A stretch of 64,000 nucleotides of DNA, taken from assembly GCA_029961685.1 (NCBI GenBank), contig JARWKL010000004.1, forward strand, positions 24,185,610 to 24,249,609, given 5' to 3'. Both the position numbers and the translations under genes were made by a program. Source of the stretch: Aristolochia californica (lineage: Eukaryota > Streptophyta > Magnoliopsida > Piperales > Aristolochiaceae). The notes under the pieces are model-generated. The model was not told the origin of the DNA, made no database searches, and saw only the letters and a list, made by a program, of their open reading frames with translations. Shown here one piece after another: positions 30,401-40,109 of this stretch; position 1 is the stretch's first letter; each line of letters begins with the position of its first letter.

Positions 30401-30776
30401 TTTAATATATCAGATTCTGCAATCGTCGGGAAATGGGGGAGGCCAGGGATTTTTAACTGAGTGTTGACTCCCTATCCATAAGTCATTCCTTACAAAAATA
30501 TTGTCCGTTACGCATGATAAATCACTTTACAATCATCTATGATAGTTAGGTCAGCTTTTTGTAAATGAGCAAAATAATGGCTTGTTTGACTCGGGTAAAT
30601 ATCCCACCGCACATTCACTTGGGGAGTCAATGTTATTCTCATTAAAAGGTTTGGATCCATTGGTCATTTGCATGTTTAATATGTTTCAAGCAGGCATATC
30701 CATATTTTAAAACATGTGTAGAAAAATTTCTTTCTTGTAAAATTCAATGCTTTTAGTTTTGAACGAGTGGAATTTT

Positions 30777-31451
30777 CCCAAACTTGGATAACAAAATATT
30801 TGTGTGCATTTGTGGTGTGTGAATATATTTTCTTTTCTGATGTTTGTTATTGCGTTAAATTCATTCCATACATAAACTCTAAAATTTTCTTTTTGTTGTG
30901 ATCTATTTGCCTTTTATCTCTTTTTTTGTTTAAGAGATGAAGGGAAAGTGAAAACTCAAGTTTTGAATTAAGAAAAAAGTATACATCTAAAATGGAAATG
31001 CACAATGCACAAATGGAGAGAGAGATAATTCCAAAAAGTATCTGTAAATTTCAGGGACTGTAAACTTTTTTCTGTTTTTATATATCAGGTTCTGTAAACG
31101 TCGAAAAAAGGGGGAGGCGGGGGATTTTTAACTTAGTGTTGACTCCCAATCCATAAGTCATTCCTTACAAAAATATAGCCCGTTACACATGATAAATCAC
31201 GTTAACAATCATCTATGATCGTTAGGTCAGAATTTTGTAAATGGGCAAAATAATGGCTTGTTTCACTCGGGTAAATATCCCACCACACGATCACTTGAGA
31301 ATTTAATGTTATTCTCTTTAAACAGTTTGGATCCATACGTCATTTGCATCTTTAACATGTTTCAAGCATGCATATCCATTTTTAAAAACATGTGTAGAAA
31401 AATCTCTTTTTTATAAAATTCCGAGCTATTAGGGTTGAACTAGTGGAATTT
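30777..31451. repeat. Representative satellite monomer (675 bp)
   Basis: A near-canonical full-length unit, useful as a reference copy. It starts with the CCCAAACTTGG box, followed by a GTGTGTGAATA stretch, a pyrimidine-rich tract near 30911-30931 and a purine-rich tract near 30935-30957. An A-rich stretch follows, then the G box GGGGGAGGCGGGGG at 31110-31123, a TTGACTCCCAATCC segment just after it, GGATCC at 31328-31333, and GCATGC at 31366-31371. The end of the unit (GGGTTGAACTAGTGGAATTT) abuts the next start at 31452. No protein-coding function is visible. Confidence 0.9.
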
Positions 31452-34400
31452 CCCAAACTTGGTTAACAAAACTTTTACGTTTATTTGTGGTGTGTGAATA
31501 AATTTTCTTTACTAACATTTGTTATTGCTTTAAATTCTTTCCATACATAAACTCTAAAATTTTCATTTTGTTGTGATCTTTTTGCCTTTAATCTCTTTTT
31601 TTGTTTACGAGATGAAGGGAAAGTGAAAATGCAAGTTTTGATTTAAGAAAAAGGATACATCTAAAATGGAAATGCACAATGCACAAATATAGAGAGAGAT
31701 AATTCCAAAAAAGTGTCTATAATTTTTAGGGATTGTAAACTCTTTTTAGTTTTTATATAATAGGTTCCGCAATCGTCGGGAAAAGGGCGACGAGGGGGAT
31801 TTTTAACTAAGTGTTGACTCCCAATTCATAAGTCATTCCTTAAAAAAATATAGACTGTTATGCATGATAAATCACTTTACAATCATCTATAATCGTTATG
31901 TCAGCTTTTTGTAAATGGGAAAAATAATGGCTTGCTTGACTCGGGGAAATATCCCACCGAACGTTCACTTGGAAATTTAATGTTATTATCTTTAAAAGGT
32001 TTGGATCCATAGGTTATTTGAATCTTTAACATTTTTCAAGCATTCATATCCATTTTTAAAAACATGTAGAAAAATCTCTTTCTGATAAAATTCCAAGCTA
32101 TTAGGGTTGAACTAGTGGAATTTCCCAAACTAGGTTAACAAAACTTTTGTGTTCATTTGTGGTGTGTGAATAAATTTTCTTTACTTACATTTGTTATTGC
32201 TTTAAATTCTTTCCATACATAAACTCTAAAATTTTCATTTCGTTGTGATCTATTTGCCATTTATCTCTTTTTTTGTTTACGAGATGAAGGGAAAGTGAAA
32301 ATTCAGTTTTAGATTTAAGAAAAAAGTATACATCTAAACTTGAAATTCTCAATGCACAAATGTAGAGAGATAATTCCATTAAGTGTCTGTAATTTTTAGC
32401 GATTGTAAACTCTTTTTAATTTTTATTTATCAAGTTCAGCATTTGTCGGGAAAAGGGGCAGGTGGAGGATTTTTAACTAAGTGTTGACTCCCAATCCATA
32501 AATCATTATTTAAAAAAATATTGCCCATTACACATGATAAATAACTTCACAATCATCTATGATCGTTAGGTCAGCTATTTGTAAATGGGAAAAATAATGG
32601 CTTGTTTGGCTTGGCTAAATATCCTACCACACGTTCACTTGGGAATTTAATGTTATTATCTTAAAAAGGTTTGGTTCCATAGGTGAATGGCATCTTTAAC
32701 ATGTTTCAGGCATGTATAGCCATTTTTAAAAACATGTGTAGAAAAATCTCTTTCTTATAAAAATCCGAGCTATAATGGTTGACCAAATGGAATTTCCCAA
32801 ACTTGGATAACAAAACTTTTGTGTTCATTTGTGGTGTGTGAATAATTTTTTTTTGCTTAGATTTGTTATTGCTTTAAATTCTTTCCAATCATAAACTCTA
32901 AAATTTTCATTTTGTTGTGATCTATTTGCCTTTTATCTCTTTATTTTTACAAGATAAAGGGAAAGTGAAAACTCAAGTTTTGATTAAAGAAAAAAGTGTA
33001 CATCTAAAATGGAAATGCACAATGCCCAAATGTAGAGTGAGATAATACAAAAAAGTTTCTGTAATTTTTAGGGATTGTAAACTATTTTTAGTTTTTATAT
33101 ATCGGGTTTTGCAATCGTCGGGAAAAGGGGGAGTCGTGGGATTTTTAACAGAGTGTGGACACCCAATCCGTAACTCATTCCATACAAAAATATAGCTTGG
33201 TACGCATGATAAATCACTTTACAATCATCTATGATCGTTAGGTCTGCTTTTCGTAAATGGGCAAAATAATGGCTTGTCTGACTCAAGTAAATATCCCACC
33301 GCACCTTCACTTTGGGAATTTAATGTTATTCTCTTTAAAAGTTTGGATCCATAGGTCATTTGCTTCTTTAACATGTTTCAAGAATGCATATCCATTTTTT
33401 TAAAACTTGTCTAGAGAAATCTCTTTCTTAAAAAATTCTGAGCTTTTAGGGTTGAACTAATGGAATTTCCCAAGCTTTGTTCACAAAACTCTTGTGTTCA
33501 TTTGTGGTGTGTGAATAAATTTTATTTACTTACATTTTTTATTGTCTTAAATTCTTTCCATACAGAAACTCTAAAATTTACATTTTGTTGTGATTTATTT
33601 GGCTTTTATCTCTTTTTTTTGTTTACGAGATGAAGGGAAAGTGAAAACTCATGTTTTAATTTAAGAAAAAAGTATACATCTAAATTGGAAATGCACAATG
33701 CACAAATTTTGAAAGAGATAATTTCATAAAGTGTTTGAAATTTTTAGGGATTGTAAACTATTTTTAGTTTTTTTATATCAGGTTCTACAATTGTCAGGAA
33801 AAGAGGGAGGCGTGAGATTTTTAACTGAGTGTTAACTCCCAATCCATAATTCATTCCTTACAAAAATATAGCCCGTTATGCATGAGAAATCACTTTACAA
33901 TCAGCTATGATCATTTGGTTAGATTTTTATAAATGGGCAAAATAGTGGCTTGTTTCACTAGGGTAAATATCCCATCACATGTTCACTTGGGAATTTCATG
34001 TTATTATCTTTAAAAGGTTTCGATCCATAGGTCATTTCCATCTTTAACTATTTTAAAGCATGTATATCCATTTTTTAAAACGTGTGTAGAAAAATCTCTT
34101 TCTTATAAAATTCCGAGCTATTAGGGTTAAACAAGTGGAATTTTCCCAAACTTGGATAACAAAACTTTAGTGTTCATTTGTGGTGTGTGAATAAATTTTC
34201 TTTACTTACATTTGTTATCGCTTTAAATTCTTTCCATACATAAACTCTAAAATTTTCATTTTGTTGTGATCTATGTGCCTTTTATATATTTTTTTGTTTA
34301 CGAGTAGAAGGGAAAGAGAAAGCTCAAGTTTTGATTTAAGAAAAAAGTTTACATCTAAAATGAAAATGTACAATGCACAAATGTAGAGAGAGATAATTCC

Positions 34401-35660
34401 AGAAAGTGTCAATAAGTTTTAGGGATTGTAAAGTCTTTTTAGTTTTTTATATATCAGGTTCTGTAATCATCGGGAAAAGGTGGAGGCAAGGGATTTTAAA
34501 CTGAGTCTTGACTCCCAATCCATAAGTCATTCCTTACAAAAATATAGCTCGTTACGCTTGATAAATCACTTACAATCATCCATGATCGTTAGGTCAACTT
34601 TTTGCAAATGGGAAAAATAATGGCTTGTTTGACTCAGGTAAATATCCCTCCGCAAGTTCATTTGGGAATTTAATTTTATTCTATTTAAAAGGTATGGATC
34701 CATAGGTCATTGGCATGTTTAACATGTTTCAAGCATTCATATCCATTTTTTAAAACATGTGTAGAAAAATATCTTTCTTATAAAATTCCGTGCTATTAGG
34801 GTTGAACTAGTGGAATTTCCCAAACTTGGATAACAAAATCTTTTTGTTCATTTGTGGTGTGTGAATAAATTTTCTTTACTTACATTTGTTATTTCTTTAA
34901 ATTCATTCCGTACATAAACTCTAAAATTTTCATTTTGTTGTGATCTATTTGCCTTTTCTCTTTTTTTTTTTCACGAGATGAAGGGTAAGTGAAAGCTGAA
35001 GTTTTTATTTAAGAGAAAAGTATATCTAAAATGGAAATTCCAAATGAAAAAAATGTAGAGAGAGATAATTCTAAAAAGTTTCAATAATTTTTACGAATTG
35101 TAAACTCTTTTTAGTTTTTTTATATCAGGTTCTGCAATGGTTGGGAAAAGGGGAAGGTGGGGGATTTTTCATTGAGTGTTGACTCCCAATCCACAAGTCA
35201 TTCCTTACCAAAATAAAGCTCGTTACGCAGGATAAATCACTTTAAAATCATCTATAATCGTTAGGTCAGCTTTCGTAAATTGGCAAAATAATGGCTTATT
35301 CTACTCGGGTAAGTATCCCACTGCACGGTCACTTGGGAATTTAATATTATTCACTTTAAAAGGTTTGGATCCATAGATTATTTGCATCTTTAACATGTTT
35401 CAAGCTTGCATATCCATTTTTTAAAACATGTATAGAAAAAGCTCTTTCTTATAAAATTTCAAGCTATTAGGGTTGAAATAGTGGAATTTCCAAAACTGGA
35501 TAAGAAAACTTTTGTGTTCATTTGTGGTGAGTGAATAAATTTTCTTTACTTACATTTGTGATTGCTTTCAATTATTTCCATATATAAACTCTAAAATTTT
35601 CATTTTGTTGCGATCTATTTGCCTTTTATGTCTTTTTTTTGTTTACGAGATGAAGGCAAA

Positions 35661-36154
35661 GTGAGAACTCAATTTTTTATTTAAGAAAAAAGTATACATC
35701 TAAAATGGAAATGCACAATGCACAAACGTAGAGAGAGATAATTCCAAAAAGTGTCTGTAATTTTTTTGGATTGCAAACACTTTTTAGTTTTTATATATCA
35801 GGTTCTGCAATCGTTGGGAAAAGGGGGAGGCTGGGGATTTTTAACTGAGTGTTGACTCCAAATCCATAAGTCATTCCTTACAAAAATATAGCCCTTTATG
35901 CATGATAAATCACTTTACAATCATCTATGATTGTTAGGTCAGCTTTTTGTAAATGGGCAAAATAATGGCTTGTTTGACTCGAGGAAATATCTCACCGCAC
36001 GTTGACTTTGGAATTTAATGTTATTCTCTTTTAAAGGTTTGGATCCATAGGTCATTTGCATCTTTAGCATGTTTCAAGCATGCATATCCATTTTTTGAAT
36101 CATATCTAGAAAATTCTTTTCCTTATAAATATCTAAGCTGTTAGGATTGAACAA
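35661..36154. repeat. Sub-monomer tandem duplication, copy 1 (494 bp)
   Basis: First of two almost identical 494 bp segments. It begins at GTGAGAACTC and runs through the G box, GGATCC and GCATGC to TTAGGATTGAACAA. The segment starts mid-monomer, so the duplication is out of phase with the 672 bp unit. Together with copy 2 it makes a 1168 bp spacing between phase boxes 35490 and 36658, which is one monomer plus 494 bp. Confidence 0.95.
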
Positions 36155-36648
36155 GTGAGAACTCAATTTTTTATTTAAGAAAAAAGTATACATCTAAAAT
36201 GGAAATGCACAATGCACAAACGTAGAGAGAGATAATTCCAAAAAGTGTCTGTAATTTTTTTGGATTGCAAACACTTTTTAGTTTTTATATATCAGGTTCT
36301 GCAATCGTTGGGAAAAGGGGGAGGCTGGGGATTTTTAACTGAGTGTTGACTCCAAATCCATAAGTCATTCCTTACAAAAATATAGCCCTTTATGCATGAT
36401 AAATCACTTTACAATCATCTATGATTGTTAGGTCAGCTTTTTGTAAATGGGCAAAATAATGGCTTGTTTGACTCGAGGAAATATCCCACCGCACGTTGAC
36501 TTTGGAATTTAATGTTATTCTCTTTTAAAGGTTTGGATCCATAGGTCATTTGCATCTTTAGCATGTTTCAAGCATGCATATCCATTTTTTGAATCATATC
36601 TAGAAAATTCTTTTCCTTGTAAATATCTAAGCTGTTAGGATTGAACAA
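36155..36648. repeat. Sub-monomer tandem duplication, copy 2 (494 bp)
   Basis: Second copy of the 494 bp segment. By eye it differs from copy 1 at two bases only: CTCACC versus CCCACC, and CCTTATAAAT versus CCTTGTAAAT. Ordinary neighbouring monomers differ at many more positions, so this duplication is very recent. A short AAGTG is shared at the breakpoints (GCAAAGTGAG and GAACAAGTGG), which suggests slippage or microhomology-mediated exchange. Confidence 0.95.
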
Positions 36649-38501
36649 GTGGCATTTCCCAAACTTGGATAACAAAACTTTAGGGTTCATTTGTGGTGTG
36701 TGAATAAATTTTATTTACTTAAATTTGTTATTGCTTTAAATTCTTTCCATACATAAAATCTAAAATTTTCATTTTGTTGTGATCTCCTTTAATCTCTTTT
36801 TTTTTTACGAGATGAAGGGAAAGTGAAAACTCAAGTTTTAAATTAAGAAAAATTTATACATCTCAAATGGAAATGCACAATGCAAAAATGTAGAGAGAGA
36901 TAATTCCAAAAAGTGTCTGTAATTTTTAGGGATTGTAAACTTTTTTTAGTTTTTATATATTAGGTTCAACAATCGTCGGAGAAGGGGGAGGTGGGGGAAT
37001 TTTAACTGAGTGTTGAATCTCAATCCATAAGTCATTCCTTACAAAAATATAGTCCGTTATGTATGATAAATCACTTTACAATCCTCTATGATCGTTATTT
37101 CAACTTTTTGTAAATGGGTAAAATAATGTCTTGTTTGACTCGAGTAAATATCCCACCGTACGTTCACCTGGGAATTTAATATTATTCACTTTTAAATGAT
37201 TTGGATCAATAGGTCATTTCCATATTAAACATGTTTCAAGCATGCATATCCATTTTTTAAAACATGAGAAGAAAAATATCTTTCTTATAAAATTCTGAGC
37301 TATTAGAGTTGAACAAATGGAATATCCAAAACTTGGATAACAAAACTTTTTTGTTCATTTGTGGTGTGCGAATAAATTTTCTTTACTTGCATTTTCTATC
37401 GCTTTAAATTCATTCCATACATGAACTCTAAAATTTTCATTTTGTTGTGATCTATTTGCCATTTATATCCTTTTTTTGTTTATGAGATGAACGGAAAGTG
37501 AGAACTCAAGTTTTTATTTAAGAAAAAATTACACATCTAAAATGGAAATGTACAATGCACAAATGTAGAGAGAGATCATTCCAAAAAGTGTCTATAATTT
37601 TTAGGAATTGTAAACTCTTTTTAATGTTCATCTATTAGGTTCCGCAATCGTCGGGAAAAGGGGGAGGCGAGGGATTTTTAACTCAGTGTTGACTCCCAAT
37701 CTTTAAGTCATTCCTTACAAAAATGTAGCCCGTTACGCATGATAAATCACTTTACAATCACCAATGAGCGTTAGGTCAACTTTTTGTAAATGGGCAAAAT
37801 AATGGTTTGTTTGACTTGGGTAAATATCCCACCGCTTTACTTGGGAATTTAATGTTATTCTCTTTAAAAGGTTTGGATCCATAGGTGATTTGCATGTTTA
37901 ACATGTTTCAAGCATGCATATCCATTTTTAAAAACTTGTGAAGAAAAATTGTTATAAAATTCTGAGCTATTAGGGTTGAACTAGTGGAATTTCCCAAACC
38001 TGGACAACAAAACTTTCGTGTTCAGTTGTGCTGTGTGAATAAATTTTCTTTACTTACATTTGTTATCGATTTAAATTCTTTCCATACAAAAACTCTAAAA
38101 TTTTCATTTTGTTGTGATCTATTTGCCTTTTATAACTTTTTTTGTTTATTAGATGAAGGGAAAGTGTAAACTGAAGTTTTGATTTAAGAAAAAAGTATAT
38201 AACTAAAATGGCAATTCACAATGCACAAATGTTGAGAGACATAATTCCATAAAGTCTCTGTAATTTTTAGGGATTGTAAACTCTTTTTAGTTTTTATATA
38301 TCTAGTTCTGCAATCATTGGGAAAAGGGGGAGGTAGGGGATTTTTAACTGAGTGTTGATTCCCAATCCATAAGTCATTCCTTACAAAAATATAGCCCGTT
38401 ACGCATGATAAATCACTTTAAAATCATCTATGATCGTTAGGTCTGCTTTTTGTAAACGGGCCAAATAATGGCTTGTTGGACTCATGTAAATATCCCACCG
38501 C

Positions 38502-38506
38502 ACGTT
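38502..38506. other. Target site duplication, left copy (ACGTT)
   Basis: ACGTT immediately precedes the TGATGTAG end of the left LTR and is repeated immediately after the right LTR at 48915-48919. In uninterrupted monomers the same place reads CCGCACGTTCACTTGGG, so the five bases come from the satellite. A 5 bp duplication is the normal footprint of Ty3/gypsy integration. Confidence 0.95.
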
Positions 38507-38730
38507 TGATGTAGAATTTTAGTTACATCAGCTTTAATACCTCGCAAGCGTACGAATCGTTCATGTAATCTAGTAGTAAGCGAGGGTCATATCCACAGGG
38601 AGGATTGAATTTTGTGTATTCTTCAGTCAACTAGCCTAACCAAATATGATGAATTAATCTGAACTAAACACTAATTATATCCTAAATTATCAAGCAATAA
38701 TTTAATTAACTACTTGCACAACAAGAAACG

Positions 38731-39021
38731 TCAACTCTGGATTTTACCGTGATTCGTGCCTCTCTCGAGCGCCACGTAACCACGAATCCGGATTCTCAAT
38801 CCTTGCGTCTAGCCCCTATCGGGCGCCTAGAGTTAATGACAAAGATCGGAATACAATAGAATGCAGAGAATCAATTTCCTGTTGTGATAATGCAAAATTA
38901 TCAACTTTGGATTTTATCGTGATTCGTGTCTCTCTCGAGCGCCACGTAACCACAGAATCCAGATTCTCAATCCTTGCATCTAGCCCCTCTCGGGCGCCTA
39001 GAGTTAAAGACAGAAATCGGA
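38731..39021. repeat. Pair of ~120 bp direct repeats inside the 3' LTR
   Basis: Copies at 38731-38850 and 38901-39021 both begin TCAACTYTGGATTTTAYCGT and end in GAGTTAAWGACARARATCGGA, with a 50 bp spacer. Each copy contains two imperfect inverted repeats: GATTCGTG facing CACGAATC, and TCTAGCCCC facing GGGCGCCTAGA. They lie close to the minus-strand downstream end of the LTR (U5 side), so they may form structured RNA in the transcript. Their role is unknown. Confidence 0.88.
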
Positions 39022-39243
39022 TTAAAATACCAAAATCCAACCTCAATTATAATCTTACCCTAATTAGCTAATTTAATCAAATATCAAGAAAACAAATCTT
39101 AAATAAACATTAATTATCAAATCAGATTCAATTAACATTCAAAACCTAAGTTCAAACTATATGAAAAATTAAATTCAATAATGACGAATTACTCCCCTTC
39201 TTCCTCCTCTCGCTCGGGCAGCAGCTCGTTCTCACGGGTGCTG

Positions 39244-39259
39244 CAATTTCCGGAAATTG
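39244..39259. other. Perfect 16-nt palindrome in 3' LTR
   Basis: CAATTTCCGGAAATTG reads the same on both strands. The identical palindrome is at 48110-48125 in the other LTR. It sits just inside the GC-rich block. It could be a dimeric protein-binding site or chance; the sequence alone does not decide. Confidence 0.7.
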
Positions 39260-39739
39260 GTGGCGTCGGGTAGCAATAGTGAGTGGCCGGAGGTAGAGAC
39301 GACGCCGGCGACGACGGTTAGAAGCCGACGGACGGAGGTAACGTCCGGCGAAGAGCGAAACAGAGCTGACGTTCTCTAACCGGCTCTCTCGAGTCTCAGT
39401 TGGAGTCGGAATGGCTCCGGGACTGGTCGGAATATGTAAACGACGCCGGAGGATGGTCGGAAAGAAGAAGTGGCACCGGAGAAGCCCTCTCGGATCCCCT
39501 CCCGGCCTGGCGAGCAAAAAATAGCACTGTTGAAATCACCTCGACCGAGACTCTCTCGAGCTCTCCTCGGGGTTGTTCTTGGTTGCTGGACGACGGTGGA
39601 CGACGGTGGCCCGACGAACGGCGATGGGGAACTCCTCTCGGATCCTCCCCTGTTTCAGTCAACGGTGCTCCCCTGTTTTTCAATACTCTGTTTCTCTTTT
39701 CCTTTCACGCTTCTCCCCCTCTTGTTCGACGCTCCTCCC

Positions 39740-39747
39740 TTTAAATA
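39740..39747 (-). promoter_or_regulatory. Candidate TATA box in 3' LTR
   Basis: On the minus strand TATTTAAA is followed by GGGAGG and a purine-rich, then GC-rich stretch. The same motif is at 48615-48622 in the 5' LTR. It lies where the AT-rich upstream part of the LTR meets the GC-rich transcribed part, which fits a U3/R boundary. No transcript evidence is available, and a second AT-rich candidate (TATTTATAG) exists about 90 bp upstream in the right LTR. Confidence 0.4.
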
Positions 39748-40072
39748 TGATTTTTCTTATTTTAAAACGATTTGCCCTAGAAATTACCTCCATTTCACTA
39801 AGGGAATTTTGGTAAATATCTTCTTCTCCACCCAAATTCTCCTGAAATTCCATAATTGAATCTATAAAAAACATTTTAGGAAGAAATAAGACTAAAAAAC
39901 TAATGAAATATAATTCAGGAGGGAGAAATATGCAATATCGACAATGATTAATGCCAAATTCAATAAATGCTCATTTCATTTGAAAACCGATAAGTAACCA
40001 CCTATAACACAATTATAAAGGTTATTCTATTATAATTAACCTAGTTCTCATGTCAGAATATGGCATCTATCA

Positions 40073-40086
40073 CACCCCCAAACCTA
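40073..40086 (-). other. Polypurine tract
   Basis: Read on the minus strand, AGGTTTGGGGGTG directly precedes the TGATAG start of the 3' LTR. Such a purine-rich tract next to the 3' LTR is the expected plus-strand DNA primer site in reverse transcription. Its immediate contact with the LTR helps fix the LTR boundary at 40072. Confidence 0.85.
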
Positions 40087-40090
40087 AATC

Positions 40091-40109
40091 TTTGCTAGTC
40101 CCTAGCAAA
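40091..40109. other. Short perfect stem-loop beside the PPT
   Basis: TTTGCTAG and CTAGCAAA form a perfect 8 bp inverted repeat separated by TCC, only a few bases internal to the polypurine tract. In my recollection a similar TTTGCTAG hairpin followed by a T-then-G tract is common in plant Athila-like elements. It may act as an RNA structure near the primer site; this role is inferred. Confidence 0.6.

Larger units (their letters stand above)
1..38506. repeat. Satellite array, ~672 bp monomer (left block)
   Basis: Head-to-tail tandem array of about 58 monomers, all in the same orientation. Taking the recurring box CCCAAACTTGGATAACAAAA as phase zero, monomers start near 1, 672, 1018, 1693, 2351, 3024, 3697, 4363, 5012, 5685, 6344, 7019, 7691, 8367, 9016 and so on to 37326 and 37993. 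Most spacings are 665-676 bp; exceptions are internal deletions or duplications listed separately. Conserved landmarks in most units are GGATCC, GCATGC followed by ATATCC, a T-rich then purine-rich stretch, and a G-rich box in an otherwise AT-rich unit. Neighbouring monomers look roughly 80-90% identical by eye. I see no gene in this block: the short minus-strand open frames recur at the same monomer position and are broken in most copies. I do not recognise the family; a centromeric, pericentromeric or subtelomeric location is possible but not shown. Confidence 0.97.
38507..40072 (-). repeat. 3' LTR of the Athila-type element (1566 bp)
   Basis: Near-identical direct repeat of 47379-48914. 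On the minus strand it starts TGATAGATGCC and ends CTACATCA, the TG...CA ends expected of an LTR. It contains a pair of ~120 bp direct repeats, a GC- and CpG-rich block near 39190-39740, and AT-rich ends. It is about 30 bp longer than the right LTR, mainly because the right copy lacks about 33 bp after TTTTTCTTATTT (left 39765-39800) and part of the second internal repeat. Substitutions are a few percent by eye. Overlapping short open frames on both strands in the GC-rich block are not convincing genes. Confidence 0.96.

Noticed and set aside
3094..34412. Short minus-strand open frames in the left array as genes
   Set aside because: They recur at the same monomer phase, are broken in most copies, have no recognisable domain, and lie in AT-rich repeats.
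1..38506. CRISPR-like or other functional short repeat array
   Set aside because: Repeats are contiguous 672 bp units with no spacers and no associated genes.
39152..39874. Overlapping open frames on both strands in the LTR GC-rich block as genes
   Set aside because: Several frames overlap on both strands with arginine/proline/serine-rich translations typical of GC-rich non-coding DNA; they lie within LTRs.
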